A DNA stretch of 64,000 nucleotides. Source: Alphaproteobacteria bacterium (GTDB lineage: Bacteria; Pseudomonadota; Alphaproteobacteria; UBA9655). Made by a program: the position numbers and the translations under genes. Positions 1-7,681 of the stretch are shown here, piece by piece; within the stretch, counting starts at the first letter, position 1, and every line of letters starts with the position of its first letter. The notes under the pieces were generated by a model. That model did not search any database. It was not told where the DNA came from and saw only the letters and a list, made by a program, of their open reading frames with translations. The stretch covers positions 1 through 64,000 of the forward strand of contig JAGONT010000006.1 in NCBI GenBank assembly GCA_017992885.1. Reading direction: 5' to 3'.

Positions 1-76
1 GGTCCTATAAATGGGGCAGGCCCATAAAAAATCGAATTTTCTCACTGCCCGTGGTCCTATAAATGGGGCAGGCCCA
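1..76. repeat. 24-bp direct repeat, two copies
   Basis: Two identical 24-base copies beginning GGTCCTATAAATGGGG lie at 1-24 and 53-76, so the period is 52 bases. They sit just beyond the point where the spore-coat-U pilin pseudogene loses its reading frame, and the array may continue left of the window. A 28-base AT-rich spacer separates them. The unit does not match an IS end that I recognise. Confidence 0.7.
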
Positions 77-468
77 ATCATTCCTCACTACGAGATTTCT
101 TTTGGACCTACTCTCGGGGGCTTGACACATCACCCCATATAGTCCCTGCGGGAGGATAATTATTATAATAAAGATTGTAAGATAGTGCAGGCGCGACGCC
201 AGCTCCATTTAAAGACAGATGACGAGGGTTAAACGAATTATAGGCGCCAGCATTACCACTACTCATAGAAATGGTGTAATCAACTCGCCCATTTGTATCA
301 CAACTTACAGTCACCGTTCCCGTTGTCGTTACCGCCGAATTTTGAGTTGAATCATAATGTGGAAAAACAAGAGAAGGGGTTGTTATGGTGCAGGTTATCC
401 CCCCTGCACTCTTTGTGCAGAGCTATTATGAATACGCTAATAAAATAAAAAGAAATTATTTTTGACAT
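77..468 (-). pseudogene. broken spore-coat-U (SCPU) domain pilin
   Basis: An ATG at 468-466 overlaps the end of the usher remnant and starts a hydrophobic leader (MSKIISFYFISVFIIAL). The frame must then shift by one base near 425-435 to enter an SCPU domain with a Cys pair, the motif SLVFPHYD, a VTVSCDTN strand and the typical YNLYYNN / WGD segment. That domain stops at 108, roughly 50 residues short of the intact paralogue at 2944-3456, and what follows is repeat DNA rather than an SCPU C-terminus. SCPU proteins are secreted pilins assembled by chaperone-usher systems. Gene order and overlap with the usher remnant fit that role. Two lesions plus truncation make it a pseudogene. Confidence 0.7.
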
Positions 469-996
469 TGAATGGTTCCTAAATCAGGGAGGGGATCTTC
501 AGATTTTTGATAGGGTACCTCACAGGTATACACTTCATTCTCCCATTCCACAGACAACGTATTATGCTCTTCAAGACCCGTAATGTAAACTTCACCTTCT
601 CGGCCGACAGGAATATCTTCTGTTTTCATTTTAACAATAGCACCAACAGGGAGTGGATCACCAGAAGGCAGGGTCAGCTTCATCGTTGCCCCCGAAGATG
701 GTTTAATCGGGAATTTTACAATAAGACCACTACGATGATAAGGAATAACATTTATCTCTTCTTTTTCGATATTCGCATCAATGGGAAGGTCTCTCAGATC
801 CACGCGAATCGGATTATTTTGATACTCGAGAAGCACAGGAACAAGGACTGTCCCATCATCGTCCGTTTTTCCAATAATCTGATTTTGGGAATAAACTCCA
901 ACATCTGCGTAGCCAGGCACTTCCACAACAGCAAAGCTTTGGTAGATTTTACGAGATAAGTAAGCATTCTTATTAAGAAAGACAATCGCTCCACTG
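456..996 (-). pseudogene. fimbrial usher, C-terminal remnant
   Basis: From about 996 this frame encodes GAIVFLNKNAYLSRK followed by SFAVVEVPGYADVGVYSQNQ, then a TDDDGTVLVPVL segment. These are characteristic of the C-terminal plug-distal part of FimD/PapC-family ushers of the SCPU-associated type. About 180 residues remain of a family normally over 750 residues long, so the pore-forming barrel is missing. It joins directly, in a different frame, to a pilus chaperone N-terminus at about 990-1002, which indicates an internal deletion that removed the chaperone C-terminus and most of the usher. The product cannot act as an outer-membrane secretion pore. Confidence 0.75.
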
Positions 997-1140
997 GCTC
1001 GTCAGAAGCATTTGTGACAGTTAAAACAGTTGTTTTTTCCTCCTGAGACAAATCTAAAATCATAGGTTTAATACTAATTGACGCTGCCCAGGAAAAGGAT
1101 ACAAAAAAAATTGTCAAAATATATCCGTCGTGAATGAATG
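997..1140 (-). pseudogene. pilus assembly chaperone, N-terminal remnant
   Basis: The frame reads a hydrophobic leader (ILTIFFVSFSWAAS) and then the first strands of a PapD-like chaperone, with SISIKPMILDL and VLTVTNASDEPV. About 45 residues later the reading runs into the usher remnant out of frame. No ATG precedes the leader. The first possible start is a TTG at 1117, and the left end of the IS630 element lies just upstream, so the original start was probably removed or separated by the insertion. The normal family length is about 230 residues. With the next two remnants it shows the usual order chaperone-usher-pilin. Confidence 0.65.
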
Positions 1141-2220
1141 TTGGGTGTAAAATTTTGAATAAAGGTTAAAAATGTGCTAATAATAAGGAATGAAGAATTT
1201 TCTGGCACCAGAAGAGAGAGCTAGTCTAAAAAGCCAACATCGTTGGGAGCGAGACAGACGTGTCTGTGATCGGATCAAGGCAGTGCTATTGATGATGGGT
1301 GGGCGCAACCAATGATTGCTAAAGCGCTTTTTCTGGATGATCAAACCGTTGGAAATTATCTTAAAGATTACAGAGAATCTGGCAAATTGAAGCATGAAAG
1401 CGGCGGATCTACTGGGAAGCTTACGGCTCGTGAAACCAAAGACCTGATAAGTCACCTGGAAACAACCCTCTATGTGCACATCCATGAAATCTGCGCTTAT
1501 GTTGAGGAGATATATGGAAAGTCATATACAATTTCTGGAATGCAAAGTTGGATGCATAATCATGGGTTTGTTTACAAAAATCCTCAGGGAATTCCAGCAA
1601 AAGCAAGCCTTGAGGCTCAAGAGAAGTTTATTGTAGAGTACGAGAATCTGATGAATACAACACCTGAGGATGAGCCTATTTTATTTGGCGATAGTGTTCA
1701 TCCAACACAGGCTACGAAACTGAGCCGGGGATGGATCAAAAAGGGGAAAGACCAATATGTTCCCACGACAGGAGCAAGGACACGCATCAATATTGCAGGG
1801 GCTATTAATCTTGCGACTCTTGAAGTTATGACGCGTGATTATGATAAAATTAATAGCGAGAGCATTATTAATTTTCTGAAATGCGTAGAGAATTGTTATC
1901 CGAAAGCACGGAAAATTCACCTTTTTTTAGACCAGGGGCCTTATCATACATCGAAAGAAACAAAGGAATACGCTGAGAAATCTCGAATAGTTATCCATTA
2001 TTTGCCGACATACAGTCCAAATCTGAATCTAATTGAGCGATTGTGGAAAATTATGCATGAATATGTCTCGAATAATAAATTTTACTTAAAGAGAAAAGAA
2101 TTTGTTGAAGCTGTGAAGTACTTTTTTGACATAACTATCCATGAAATTAAAGATATTATTCAGGGCCGCATCACTGATAACTTCGAGAAACTTAACACCC
2201 AATTTTCATTTTAATTACAG
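1141..2220 (+). mobile_element. IS630-family element (frameshifted)
   Basis: The element is inferred from the transposase it carries. The right end is supported because the last 60 or so bases recur at 2826-2889. The left end is placed near 1141-1150, just before the transposase start. I could not define clean terminal inverted repeats by eye; both ends are AT-rich and only loosely complementary. The insertion separates the pilus chaperone remnant from the msrQ-like gene. Confidence 0.6.
1190..2214 (+). pseudogene. IS630-family transposase, one frameshift
   Basis: ATG at 1190 with GGA upstream opens a 41-codon frame (MKNFLAPEERASLKS...RIKAVLL) ending in TGA at about 1313. The rest of the protein continues in the -1 frame from about 1285 to 2214, so one base appears to have been lost around 1285-1300. 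The long frame contains a helix-turn-helix region, then the DDE catalytic core: FGDSVH (first Asp), FLDQGPYHTS (second Asp) and SPNLNLIERLW (Glu), all intact. No A6/A7 slippery run is present near the junction, so this looks like a mutation rather than programmed frameshifting. It is likely inactive unless translated as two pieces. Confidence 0.8.
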
Positions 2221-2227
2221 AAAGCCT

Positions 2228-2803
2228 ATGTTTCATTATAAAAAATGGTTGGAAAAAAATTATAGTTGGATTGTGCTGAATTTTCCTGCTTTCTTTACGC
2301 TTATGGCGTTAATTTATAAACCGAATCTATGGGAGTTTCTAACTCCATATACGGGGTATGCAGCCCTTAGCTTACTTGTTCTGGTTCTCTCTTTAAATCC
2401 TTTGCAGGCTTTCTTCCCTCCATCTGTCTTTATAAAGAAGATTAATAAGCATAGAAGGCAAATAGGAGTTGCCGTTTTTAACTATGCTGTTATTCATTTT
2501 TTCTGCTTTTTTATCAAGCGTCAATATAGCGTCAGCGAAACGCTTTATTACTTTCTTCATCCAGCTATTCTTCCCGCAGCAATAGCTTTACTTATTTTTG
2601 GAATACTTGCACTTACAAGTAATAATTATTTCGTTAAGAAAATGGGTTTTATTCAGTGGAAAAAATTGCATAAAACCGTCTATGTTGCAGAAGGATTGAT
2701 TTTTATGCATATGATTCTCTTGGGTAATTTACTCTATGCACTTATTGCTTTTGTGCCTTTGGTGGGGCTTCAATTTATAAGAAAAAGAAAAAGGGGTCGT
2801 TAA
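2228..2803 (+). CDS. MsrQ-like haem-binding membrane protein
   Basis: A 191-residue protein with about six hydrophobic segments. It resembles MsrQ/YedZ of the ferric-reductase-like transmembrane family: the TGYAALSLLVLVLSLNPL helix, the RRQIGVAVFNYAVIHFF segment with a candidate haem-ligand His, and WKKLHKTVYVAEGLIFMH with two further His. MsrQ passes quinol electrons to the periplasmic methionine-sulfoxide reductase MsrP. No msrP is in this window. The start ATG at 2228 lies 14 bases beyond the transposase stop, and the same frame runs back into the IS, so the native promoter and possibly a few N-terminal residues were replaced by the insertion. An IS630 3' end also follows the gene. Confidence 0.7.
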   Translation: MFHYKKWLEKNYSWIVLNFPAFFTLMALIYKPNLWEFLTPYTGYAALSLLVLVLSLNPLQAFFPPSVFIKKINKHRRQIGVAVFNYAVIHFFCFFIKRQYSVSETLYYFLHPAILPAAIALLIFGILALTSNNYFVKKMGFIQWKKLHKTVYVAEGLIFMHMILLGNLLYALIAFVPLVGLQFIRKRKRGR

Positions 2804-2825
2804 TTACCTAAGATCTGCAAAAGTA

Positions 2826-2893
2826 AAGATATTATTCAGTGGCATATCACTGATAACTTCGATCAACTTAATACCCAATTTTCATTTTGATTG
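2826..2893 (+). mobile_element. IS630 3'-end fragment
   Basis: About 64 bases are nearly identical to the end of the transposase at 2151-2214, encoding KDIIQWHITDNFDQLN in place of KDIIQGRITDNFEKLN. It carries several base differences, so it comes from a diverged relative rather than a recent copy. Nothing else of the element is present here. It lies directly after the msrQ-like gene, in the same orientation as the full element before it. Confidence 0.75.
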
Positions 2894-2943
2894 AGTATAA
2901 GTAAAGAAAAAATTTTGTATGAATAATAAACATTGTATTTCAT

Positions 2944-3456
2944 TTAATAATTTACCGTTACAGCTATGAGGTCAGCATATAAAGTGTTTGTGGTGATGGT
3001 TGTCTGCCCCCCTGGAATTTTACCATTAACAGTAATATTCTGAACATTATTGTTTCCTACTCCTGCGACTGTCTGTGTAGCCCCTGATCCATCCCCCCAA
3101 ACATGGGCTAAAGTAGCGTCAGTATACAAGTTGTAGTTTAGATTAGGATTGCCCGCGTTTTTCATAACGCGTTGGGTATATGTGCCAACACCCACTCCCA
3201 GCGAAATTGTATAATTTTCATTATTTGCACAATTAACACTAATTGCTGGGCTTGAAACTATAGAATCTTGGGCTGGAAGACTGCCATCGTAGTCTGGAAA
3301 TAATAGAGTGTTGGTCGTAACTGAACATTTTCCAACAACATTTACATTAACAGCCATGTTAGCTGTTGTGCTTGCCCCATAGCTTTCATTCATTGTTAAC
3401 ACACTCACAAGACTAACTAAAGTTGATATTTTTAAAAGATGATGCCTCTTTGTCAT
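2944..3456 (-). CDS. spore-coat-U domain pilin (intact)
   Basis: A 170-residue exported protein. A signal peptide (about residues 1-28, ending NESYGAS) precedes an SCPU domain with a Cys pair (GKCSV, VNCANN), the LLFPDYDG motif, NYNLYTD, VWGDGSG and a closing VTVNY strand. SCPU proteins are major or minor subunits of thin chaperone-usher pili. The start ATG has GGGAGA a few bases upstream. The only chaperone and usher in view are the remnants at 456-1140, so assembly would need another locus or the gene is a survivor of a dying system. Confidence 0.85.
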   Translation of the reverse strand: MTKRHHLLKISTLVSLVSVLTMNESYGASTTANMAVNVNVVGKCSVTTNTLLFPDYDGSLPAQDSIVSSPAISVNCANNENYTISLGVGVGTYTQRVMKNAGNPNLNYNLYTDATLAHVWGDGSGATQTVAGVGNNNVQNITVNGKIPGGQTTITTNTLYADLIAVTVNY

Positions 3457-3896
3457 TTATGTCTCCCGTTTTGATCATCCTTTATATCTTTAAAATAATT
3501 AAAAAAAAAAATTAAAGTTCAAGCTAGATACGTATAAAATTTTTTTCATTCATCTTAATTTATCTATTTGAATCTAAAATTGACGTTCTCCTCTAAGAGA
3601 GATAAATAAGCATTTATATTGAATTCAATTTAGATAAGCTAAATGTTCCTAATCCTCGTCAAAAAAGGGGCGTATCCTTCATCATCCATTTTTATATTTA
3701 GCCTCCTCATTATTTTCTATCGAAGAACAACTCACCTACATTATTAATTACCTGATGGCTCTTACCCAAGAAATAATAATAATCTATATTGATTTTATAC
3801 TTTTTATAATTAGATAAGCTATATCAGAATTTGAAAGGTGAGGGAATCTCCCCTTTTTTCAAATCGTTTGTGGTTATTTTTTATAGTAGAGGTTTA
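3457..3896. other. AT-rich intergenic region
   Basis: About 440 bases lie between the divergent pilin and basic-protein genes. The sequence TTAGATAAGCTA occurs twice, near 3640 and 3818, the first time inside the short inverted repeat TTTAGATAAGCTAAA. I see no gene and no recognised RNA here; it probably holds the promoters of both flanking genes. Confidence 0.5.
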
Positions 3897-4388
3897 ATGA
3901 TGTTTTTTAATAAAGTTACAACGTTAATTGTTGCCTTAAGTTTTGTCTTCGTTGGTGAAGCCTTTGCTCATCGTCACGGAAGGCATTCAGAAGAAAATGG
4001 CGAAGAATCATCCCCTAGAGCGCGAAGACATTTTCACCCAAAACGCAATGGCGAGGCGACTCATCAGAAGAGAAGGTGTTTTAGAGAGCGTATCCATGGC
4101 AATGAAAACAGAGCTCCTCAGGAACACAGACATTGCAGAAGAGGGGCTTGTGGAGCAAAAGACGCACCTCAGGAAAAGAGGACTTTTCAACACAACAGAC
4201 GGTCAGGAAAACCGACCGTTCAAAGACGAGGAAGAAATTTTAGACCAGAAGTAGCTCCTCAGACAAACAAAACTATTAAACGCACCGGACGGTCAGGAAA
4301 ACCGACCGCTCAAAGACGTGGAGGGAAAAGGAACTTTGCTCAGAACAGAAGAGCCCATAAAGGGAGAACCCACAGAAACCACAAATAG
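3897..4388 (+). CDS. exported highly basic Arg/His-rich protein
   Basis: A 163-residue protein of no recognised family. ATG at 3897 is preceded by AGAGG, and a second ATG follows directly. Residues 1-25 form a clear signal peptide (ending VGEAFA). The mature part is dominated by Arg, His, Lys, Gly and Asn and has no hydrophobic core, so it is probably disordered. A near-repeat RRSGKPTVQRRG / GRSGKPTAQRRG is encoded by two copies of a DNA segment at about 4199-4229 and 4288-4318. A 103-codon frame overlaps in another phase (3943-4254) without a leader. Such a cationic exported protein could bind nucleic acid, LPS or host surfaces; this is speculation. Confidence 0.6.
   Translation: MMFFNKVTTLIVALSFVFVGEAFAHRHGRHSEENGEESSPRARRHFHPKRNGEATHQKRRCFRERIHGNENRAPQEHRHCRRGACGAKDAPQEKRTFQHNRRSGKPTVQRRGRNFRPEVAPQTNKTIKRTGRSGKPTAQRRGGKRNFAQNRRAHKGRTHRNHK
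4199..4318 (+). repeat. direct repeat inside the basic-protein gene
   Basis: A segment of about 31 bases containing CGGTCAGGAAAACCGACCG occurs at about 4199-4229 and again at 4288-4318 with one substitution. Each copy can form a small hairpin through CGGT and ACCG. The repeat encodes the duplicated SGKPTxQRRG motif in the protein. Confidence 0.7.
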
Positions 4389-4423
4389 ATAGACAGCCAC
4401 GTAAAGGTTGAAATAAACTAAGT

Positions 4424-4449
4424 GACTTCCGCCGTAAGCGGCGGAAGTC
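4424..4449. terminator. perfect 11-bp hairpin, weak terminator
   Basis: GACTTCCGCCG and CGGCGGAAGTC flank a TAAG loop. The stem is GC-rich in an otherwise AT-rich region and lies 36 bases after the basic-protein gene. There is no T run after it, so it could be an attenuating or mRNA-stabilising hairpin between this gene and the next exported protein. Confidence 0.55.
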
Positions 4450-4471
4450 CCAAATATATAAAGTCCTTGAA

Positions 4472-5299
4472 ATGAAACAAAATTTATTAGGTTTAATCAT
4501 AGCCCTTTTGTGGACAGCTCATGCCTCTGCTGCAGCTGATTATAAGAAATATATTCCTGATTTTGCTCAACAATATATTCGTGAAGATAACGAAGATAAA
4601 AATTCTCCCTCGTCGCAAAAAGAATCTACAGATTTTAAGAAATATATTCCTGAACCTTATCAAAAATATATTCCGGACTTTATCAATGGAATGGAAAATA
4701 TGGAAGATCTGTCCTGGGATACTTGGGAAGAAGAGTCTCCCTCCTCACCCTTACAATCCTCCTTAGCAGACAAGATTCTTCACGGTCCTTCATCCTTATC
4801 AAATAGCTCTTATAATAATTTGACAGGACATGGCCCCCTTAAATTAACTCATGTAACCATTACCAAAAATTTGCTGGTGAATGGTCCCCTAACAGGCATT
4901 AAAATTCAAGCTGCCTCTATGGAAGTAAGTGGTCCCGTCAAAGTTATGAATCTAAATGTGGGAAAGGCTGTGATTAGAGGTATAGCCATTTTGAAGGAAG
5001 CTCATGTCAAAAATGATTTAACAGTCTATGGCCCTCTTTTAGCACAAAAATCTACTTTCAAAGGCCCCCTGCGCCTATTCACTTCAGAGATGCGTCTTAA
5101 AGATTGCCAAGCCCACTCTATTATTATCGAAAAAGACAAAACCTATTTTGCTGACTCTCCGCGGGTTCATTTAGTAGGAGAGACAAAAGTTTTTGGCAAT
5201 ATTGAGTTTAAAGGAAAAAAAGGAATTGTTGAGGTTGGACCCGAGGTGAAGATCGAGGGAAAAATTATCAATGGCACCATTCAGGATAAGAAAAAATAA
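4472..5299 (+). CDS. exported protein, KKYIP repeats and beta-solenoid-like half
   Basis: A 275-residue protein of no family I can name. A signal peptide (about residues 1-20, ending AHASA) is followed by two copies of a short repeat, DYKKYIPDFAQQYI and DFKKYIPEPYQKYIPDF. From about residue 115 to the end there are short beta-strand-like repeats spaced by GP turns (HGPLKLTHV, NGPLTGIKI, SGPVKVMNL, YGPLLAQ, KGPLRLF), reminiscent of a right-handed solenoid such as bactofilins, though the sequence is not a clear bactofilin. The hairpin at 4424-4449 lies between it and the preceding exported-protein gene. Function unknown. Confidence 0.65.
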   Translation: MKQNLLGLIIALLWTAHASAAADYKKYIPDFAQQYIREDNEDKNSPSSQKESTDFKKYIPEPYQKYIPDFINGMENMEDLSWDTWEEESPSSPLQSSLADKILHGPSSLSNSSYNNLTGHGPLKLTHVTITKNLLVNGPLTGIKIQAASMEVSGPVKVMNLNVGKAVIRGIAILKEAHVKNDLTVYGPLLAQKSTFKGPLRLFTSEMRLKDCQAHSIIIEKDKTYFADSPRVHLVGETKVFGNIEFKGKKGIVEVGPEVKIEGKIINGTIQDKKK

Positions 5300-5400
5300 A
5301 AAAGAGCCTGTGGAACCTCTGTCGGGCTACGTCCTCAACTCAGATAACGAAGAATTATCAAGCCGTAGCTACTTCATATTGGTGATAATTTTTCAACTTT

Positions 5401-6564
5401 CTATTCTAATCTTCGTTTAAACATCCATCCTGCCACAGAGAGAGTAAAGAGGGCGATTAAAGCCATTGGCCATGTGTGGAGCCAAACTTCTGTAGCGGGC
5501 ATATTCTTTAAAAAAATTCCTTTGATAATAATGAAAAAGTGTTTGAGGGGCAGAAGATTCGTAAAGGGTTGCAGCCATGTTGGCATGTTTTCTATAGGGG
5601 TGGCATACCCAGAAAGCAGCATAACGGGAGTTATAAAAACAAAGCTTCCTAAAATTGATTGTTGCTGTGTATGAGAAACGGACGAAATAAAAAGGCCAAT
5701 TCCCACAATTGAAAATAAAAAAACAATCATGCTCAAATAAAGCAGAACAAGCGATCCCTTAAAGGGAACGGAGAATAAAAGAACCGCCAGAATCATAAGT
5801 AGCGTGCTTTCAACAATGCTAATGAGCATAGCCGGCATCATTTTTCCGATCAAAATTTGCCAAGGTTGCAGAGGTGACACAAGCAATTGGTCAAAGGTTC
5901 CATTTTCGCGCTCACGGGAAACAGAGAGGGATGTCAACGTGAGAGCCAACATCATGCTTAAAATGGCGACAAGAGTAGGAACCGTAAAATAGATATAGTC
6001 AATATTGGGATTAAAAAATGAGCGAAATTCAATATCAATGGGACGAGCAATCTCAACACCTTGATAATGAAGAATATCGACATTGAATTCTTGAAGAATA
6101 AGCGTCAAATAACCCAAAACAATTTGAGAGGCGTTTGACTTACGACCATCAAGCACCACTTGAAGGGGGGCAGATTGACCCCCCGCGACAAGACGGGAAA
6201 AATTGGATTGGAAGTTAAGAGAAACGATGACTTTTTGCGTGTCAATAGCTCGCTTTGCTTCTTGCGGATTTTTATACTCATACACATGAAGAAAATAAGG
6301 AGATCCTTTGATACGCTGCACAAGTTCATGGCTATACCACCCACTGTCTTGATTATAAACCGCGAGGGAGATATTCATCACATCTAAGGTAGCTGCATGA
6401 GAGAGGATGATCAACTGAACCAGAGGAGGAAGAATGAGCATAAATCGGCTCTTTTTATCACGTAAGACCGCAAGAATTTCCTTGATGATCAAGGCTTTTA
6501 CCCGCAGCCGAACAGTTTGGAACTCATGAAAGCGGGAGGCAAGTTTCTTCATCATATTAGTCAA
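5401..6564 (-). CDS. ABC-2 exporter permease (YhhJ-like)
   Basis: A 387-residue membrane protein: one N-terminal transmembrane helix, a large extracytoplasmic domain (about residues 50-190) and five C-terminal helices. The conserved ABC-2 segment SRERENGTFDQLLVSPLQPWQILIGK is present. It is the last gene of a four-gene operon with a membrane-fusion protein, a double ATPase and a second permease, the architecture of the E. coli yhiI-rbbA-yhhJ cluster. Its start overlaps the upstream permease by 8 bases, indicating coupled translation. The substrate is unknown; relatives export drugs or lipophilic compounds. Confidence 0.85.
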   Translation of the reverse strand: MTNMMKKLASRFHEFQTVRLRVKALIIKEILAVLRDKKSRFMLILPPLVQLIILSHAATLDVMNISLAVYNQDSGWYSHELVQRIKGSPYFLHVYEYKNPQEAKRAIDTQKVIVSLNFQSNFSRLVAGGQSAPLQVVLDGRKSNASQIVLGYLTLILQEFNVDILHYQGVEIARPIDIEFRSFFNPNIDYIYFTVPTLVAILSMMLALTLTSLSVSRERENGTFDQLLVSPLQPWQILIGKMMPAMLISIVESTLLMILAVLLFSVPFKGSLVLLYLSMIVFLFSIVGIGLFISSVSHTQQQSILGSFVFITPVMLLSGYATPIENMPTWLQPFTNLLPLKHFFIIIKGIFLKNMPATEVWLHTWPMALIALFTLSVAGWMFKRRLE

Positions 6565-7681
6565 GCCTTTTAACTGATTTCAACGCCGAAATCCCAAGAA
6601 AAAAGCAAGCAATGAGCAACATCATAAGAATATCGGGAACGACAATCTCCCAAGTCGTACCACTTAAAAAGCAACTTTGAAGAATAGAAACAAAATAGCG
6701 CGGAGGGAATAGATAGGTAATGGCCTGAATACTCCAAGGCATAGAGCTAATCTCAAAGATAAAACCAGAAAGGATAAAGGCAGGGAGGAAGCCCGTCATA
6801 ATCGAAATTTGACTCGCAACAAGTTGATTTCGCGTGGTTGAGGAAATCAGTAACCCTAAACCAAGGGCTGCCAATAAAAAAACAGAGGTTGACAAGAGAA
6901 GGATAAAATAGGAACCGCGAAAAGGGACGCTAAACAGTGTGATAGAAAGAGTGACACACAAGACCATAGATCCTAACCCGAGGAGAAAATATGGGACGAG
7001 TTTGGCCAAAAGCATCTCTTGAATACGCAGTGGTGTTGCCATCATAGCTTCCATTGTTCCTCTCTCCCATTCTCGAGCAACAACGAGGGCCGTCAGCAAA
7101 GTTCCAATCAAAGACATAATGATGGCGATTGATCCGGGAAGAAGAACATATCGACTTTTAAGATCTTCATTAAACCATACTCTGGGCTCAGCAATGATAG
7201 GAAGATTCGTTGAGGGATTGCCTTCGATGGCTTGTTGGAGACTCCAGTTATTGACAACGCCTTGAGCATAGTTAAGCACAAATCGAGCTGTGTTGGGTTC
7301 ACTCCCATCTAACAGAACTTGGAGAGGAACTACTGTTCCTCGAAGTAAGTTTTGCGAAAAATTCTGAGGAATCGTCACAATTCCACGGAGATGTCCGCCT
7401 GTTAGGGCATCTTCAAGCGCCAAACGATTATAGCTTGTTGTGACATTAAAATAATGGGTTCCAAAGAAAGCATTTTCCAGACTTCGTGCCGTCGGTGAGA
7501 TATCTTCAAGAAGAATTCCCAAGGGAACCTTGTCTGCGTCCAATGAGACACCGTAACCAAAAATAAAAATCATGATGAGGGGCAAGACAAAAGCAATAAG
7601 GATAGTACTCGGATCCCTTAAAATTTGCTTTCCTTCTTTTTGTAAGTAAGCAAGGAAACGTTGAAAAGAAAATTGATTCAT
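6557..7681 (-). CDS. ABC-2 exporter permease
   Basis: A 374-residue paralogue of the next permease with the same topology. It carries the matching ABC-2 motif VAREWERGTMEAMMATPLRIQEMLLAK before the C-terminal helices. In RbbA-type systems the first permease is often fused to the double ATPase; here it is a separate gene whose ATG overlaps the ATPase stop by 4 bases. The two permeases presumably form a heterodimeric channel. Confidence 0.85.
   Translation of the reverse strand: MNQFSFQRFLAYLQKEGKQILRDPSTILIAFVLPLIMIFIFGYGVSLDADKVPLGILLEDISPTARSLENAFFGTHYFNVTTSYNRLALEDALTGGHLRGIVTIPQNFSQNLLRGTVVPLQVLLDGSEPNTARFVLNYAQGVVNNWSLQQAIEGNPSTNLPIIAEPRVWFNEDLKSRYVLLPGSIAIIMSLIGTLLTALVVAREWERGTMEAMMATPLRIQEMLLAKLVPYFLLGLGSMVLCVTLSITLFSVPFRGSYFILLLSTSVFLLAALGLGLLISSTTRNQLVASQISIMTGFLPAFILSGFIFEISSMPWSIQAITYLFPPRYFVSILQSCFLSGTTWEIVVPDILMMLLIACFFLGISALKSVKRLD

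Noticed and set aside
1-76. CRISPR array
   Set aside because: Only two repeats are visible, the sequence is not CRISPR-like and no cas gene is in the window.
2141-2227. Longer N-terminus of the MsrQ-like protein starting inside the IS
   Set aside because: This part overlaps the transposase in another frame and does not resemble MsrQ; the ATG at 2228 gives the family start.
3631-3830. TTAGATAAGCTA repeated twice as an operator
   Set aside because: Only two copies in AT-rich DNA and no regulator in the vicinity, so chance cannot be excluded.
3943-4254. 103-codon frame overlapping the basic-protein gene
   Set aside because: It has no signal peptide or ribosome site, and the other frame has both, so it is not listed as a gene.
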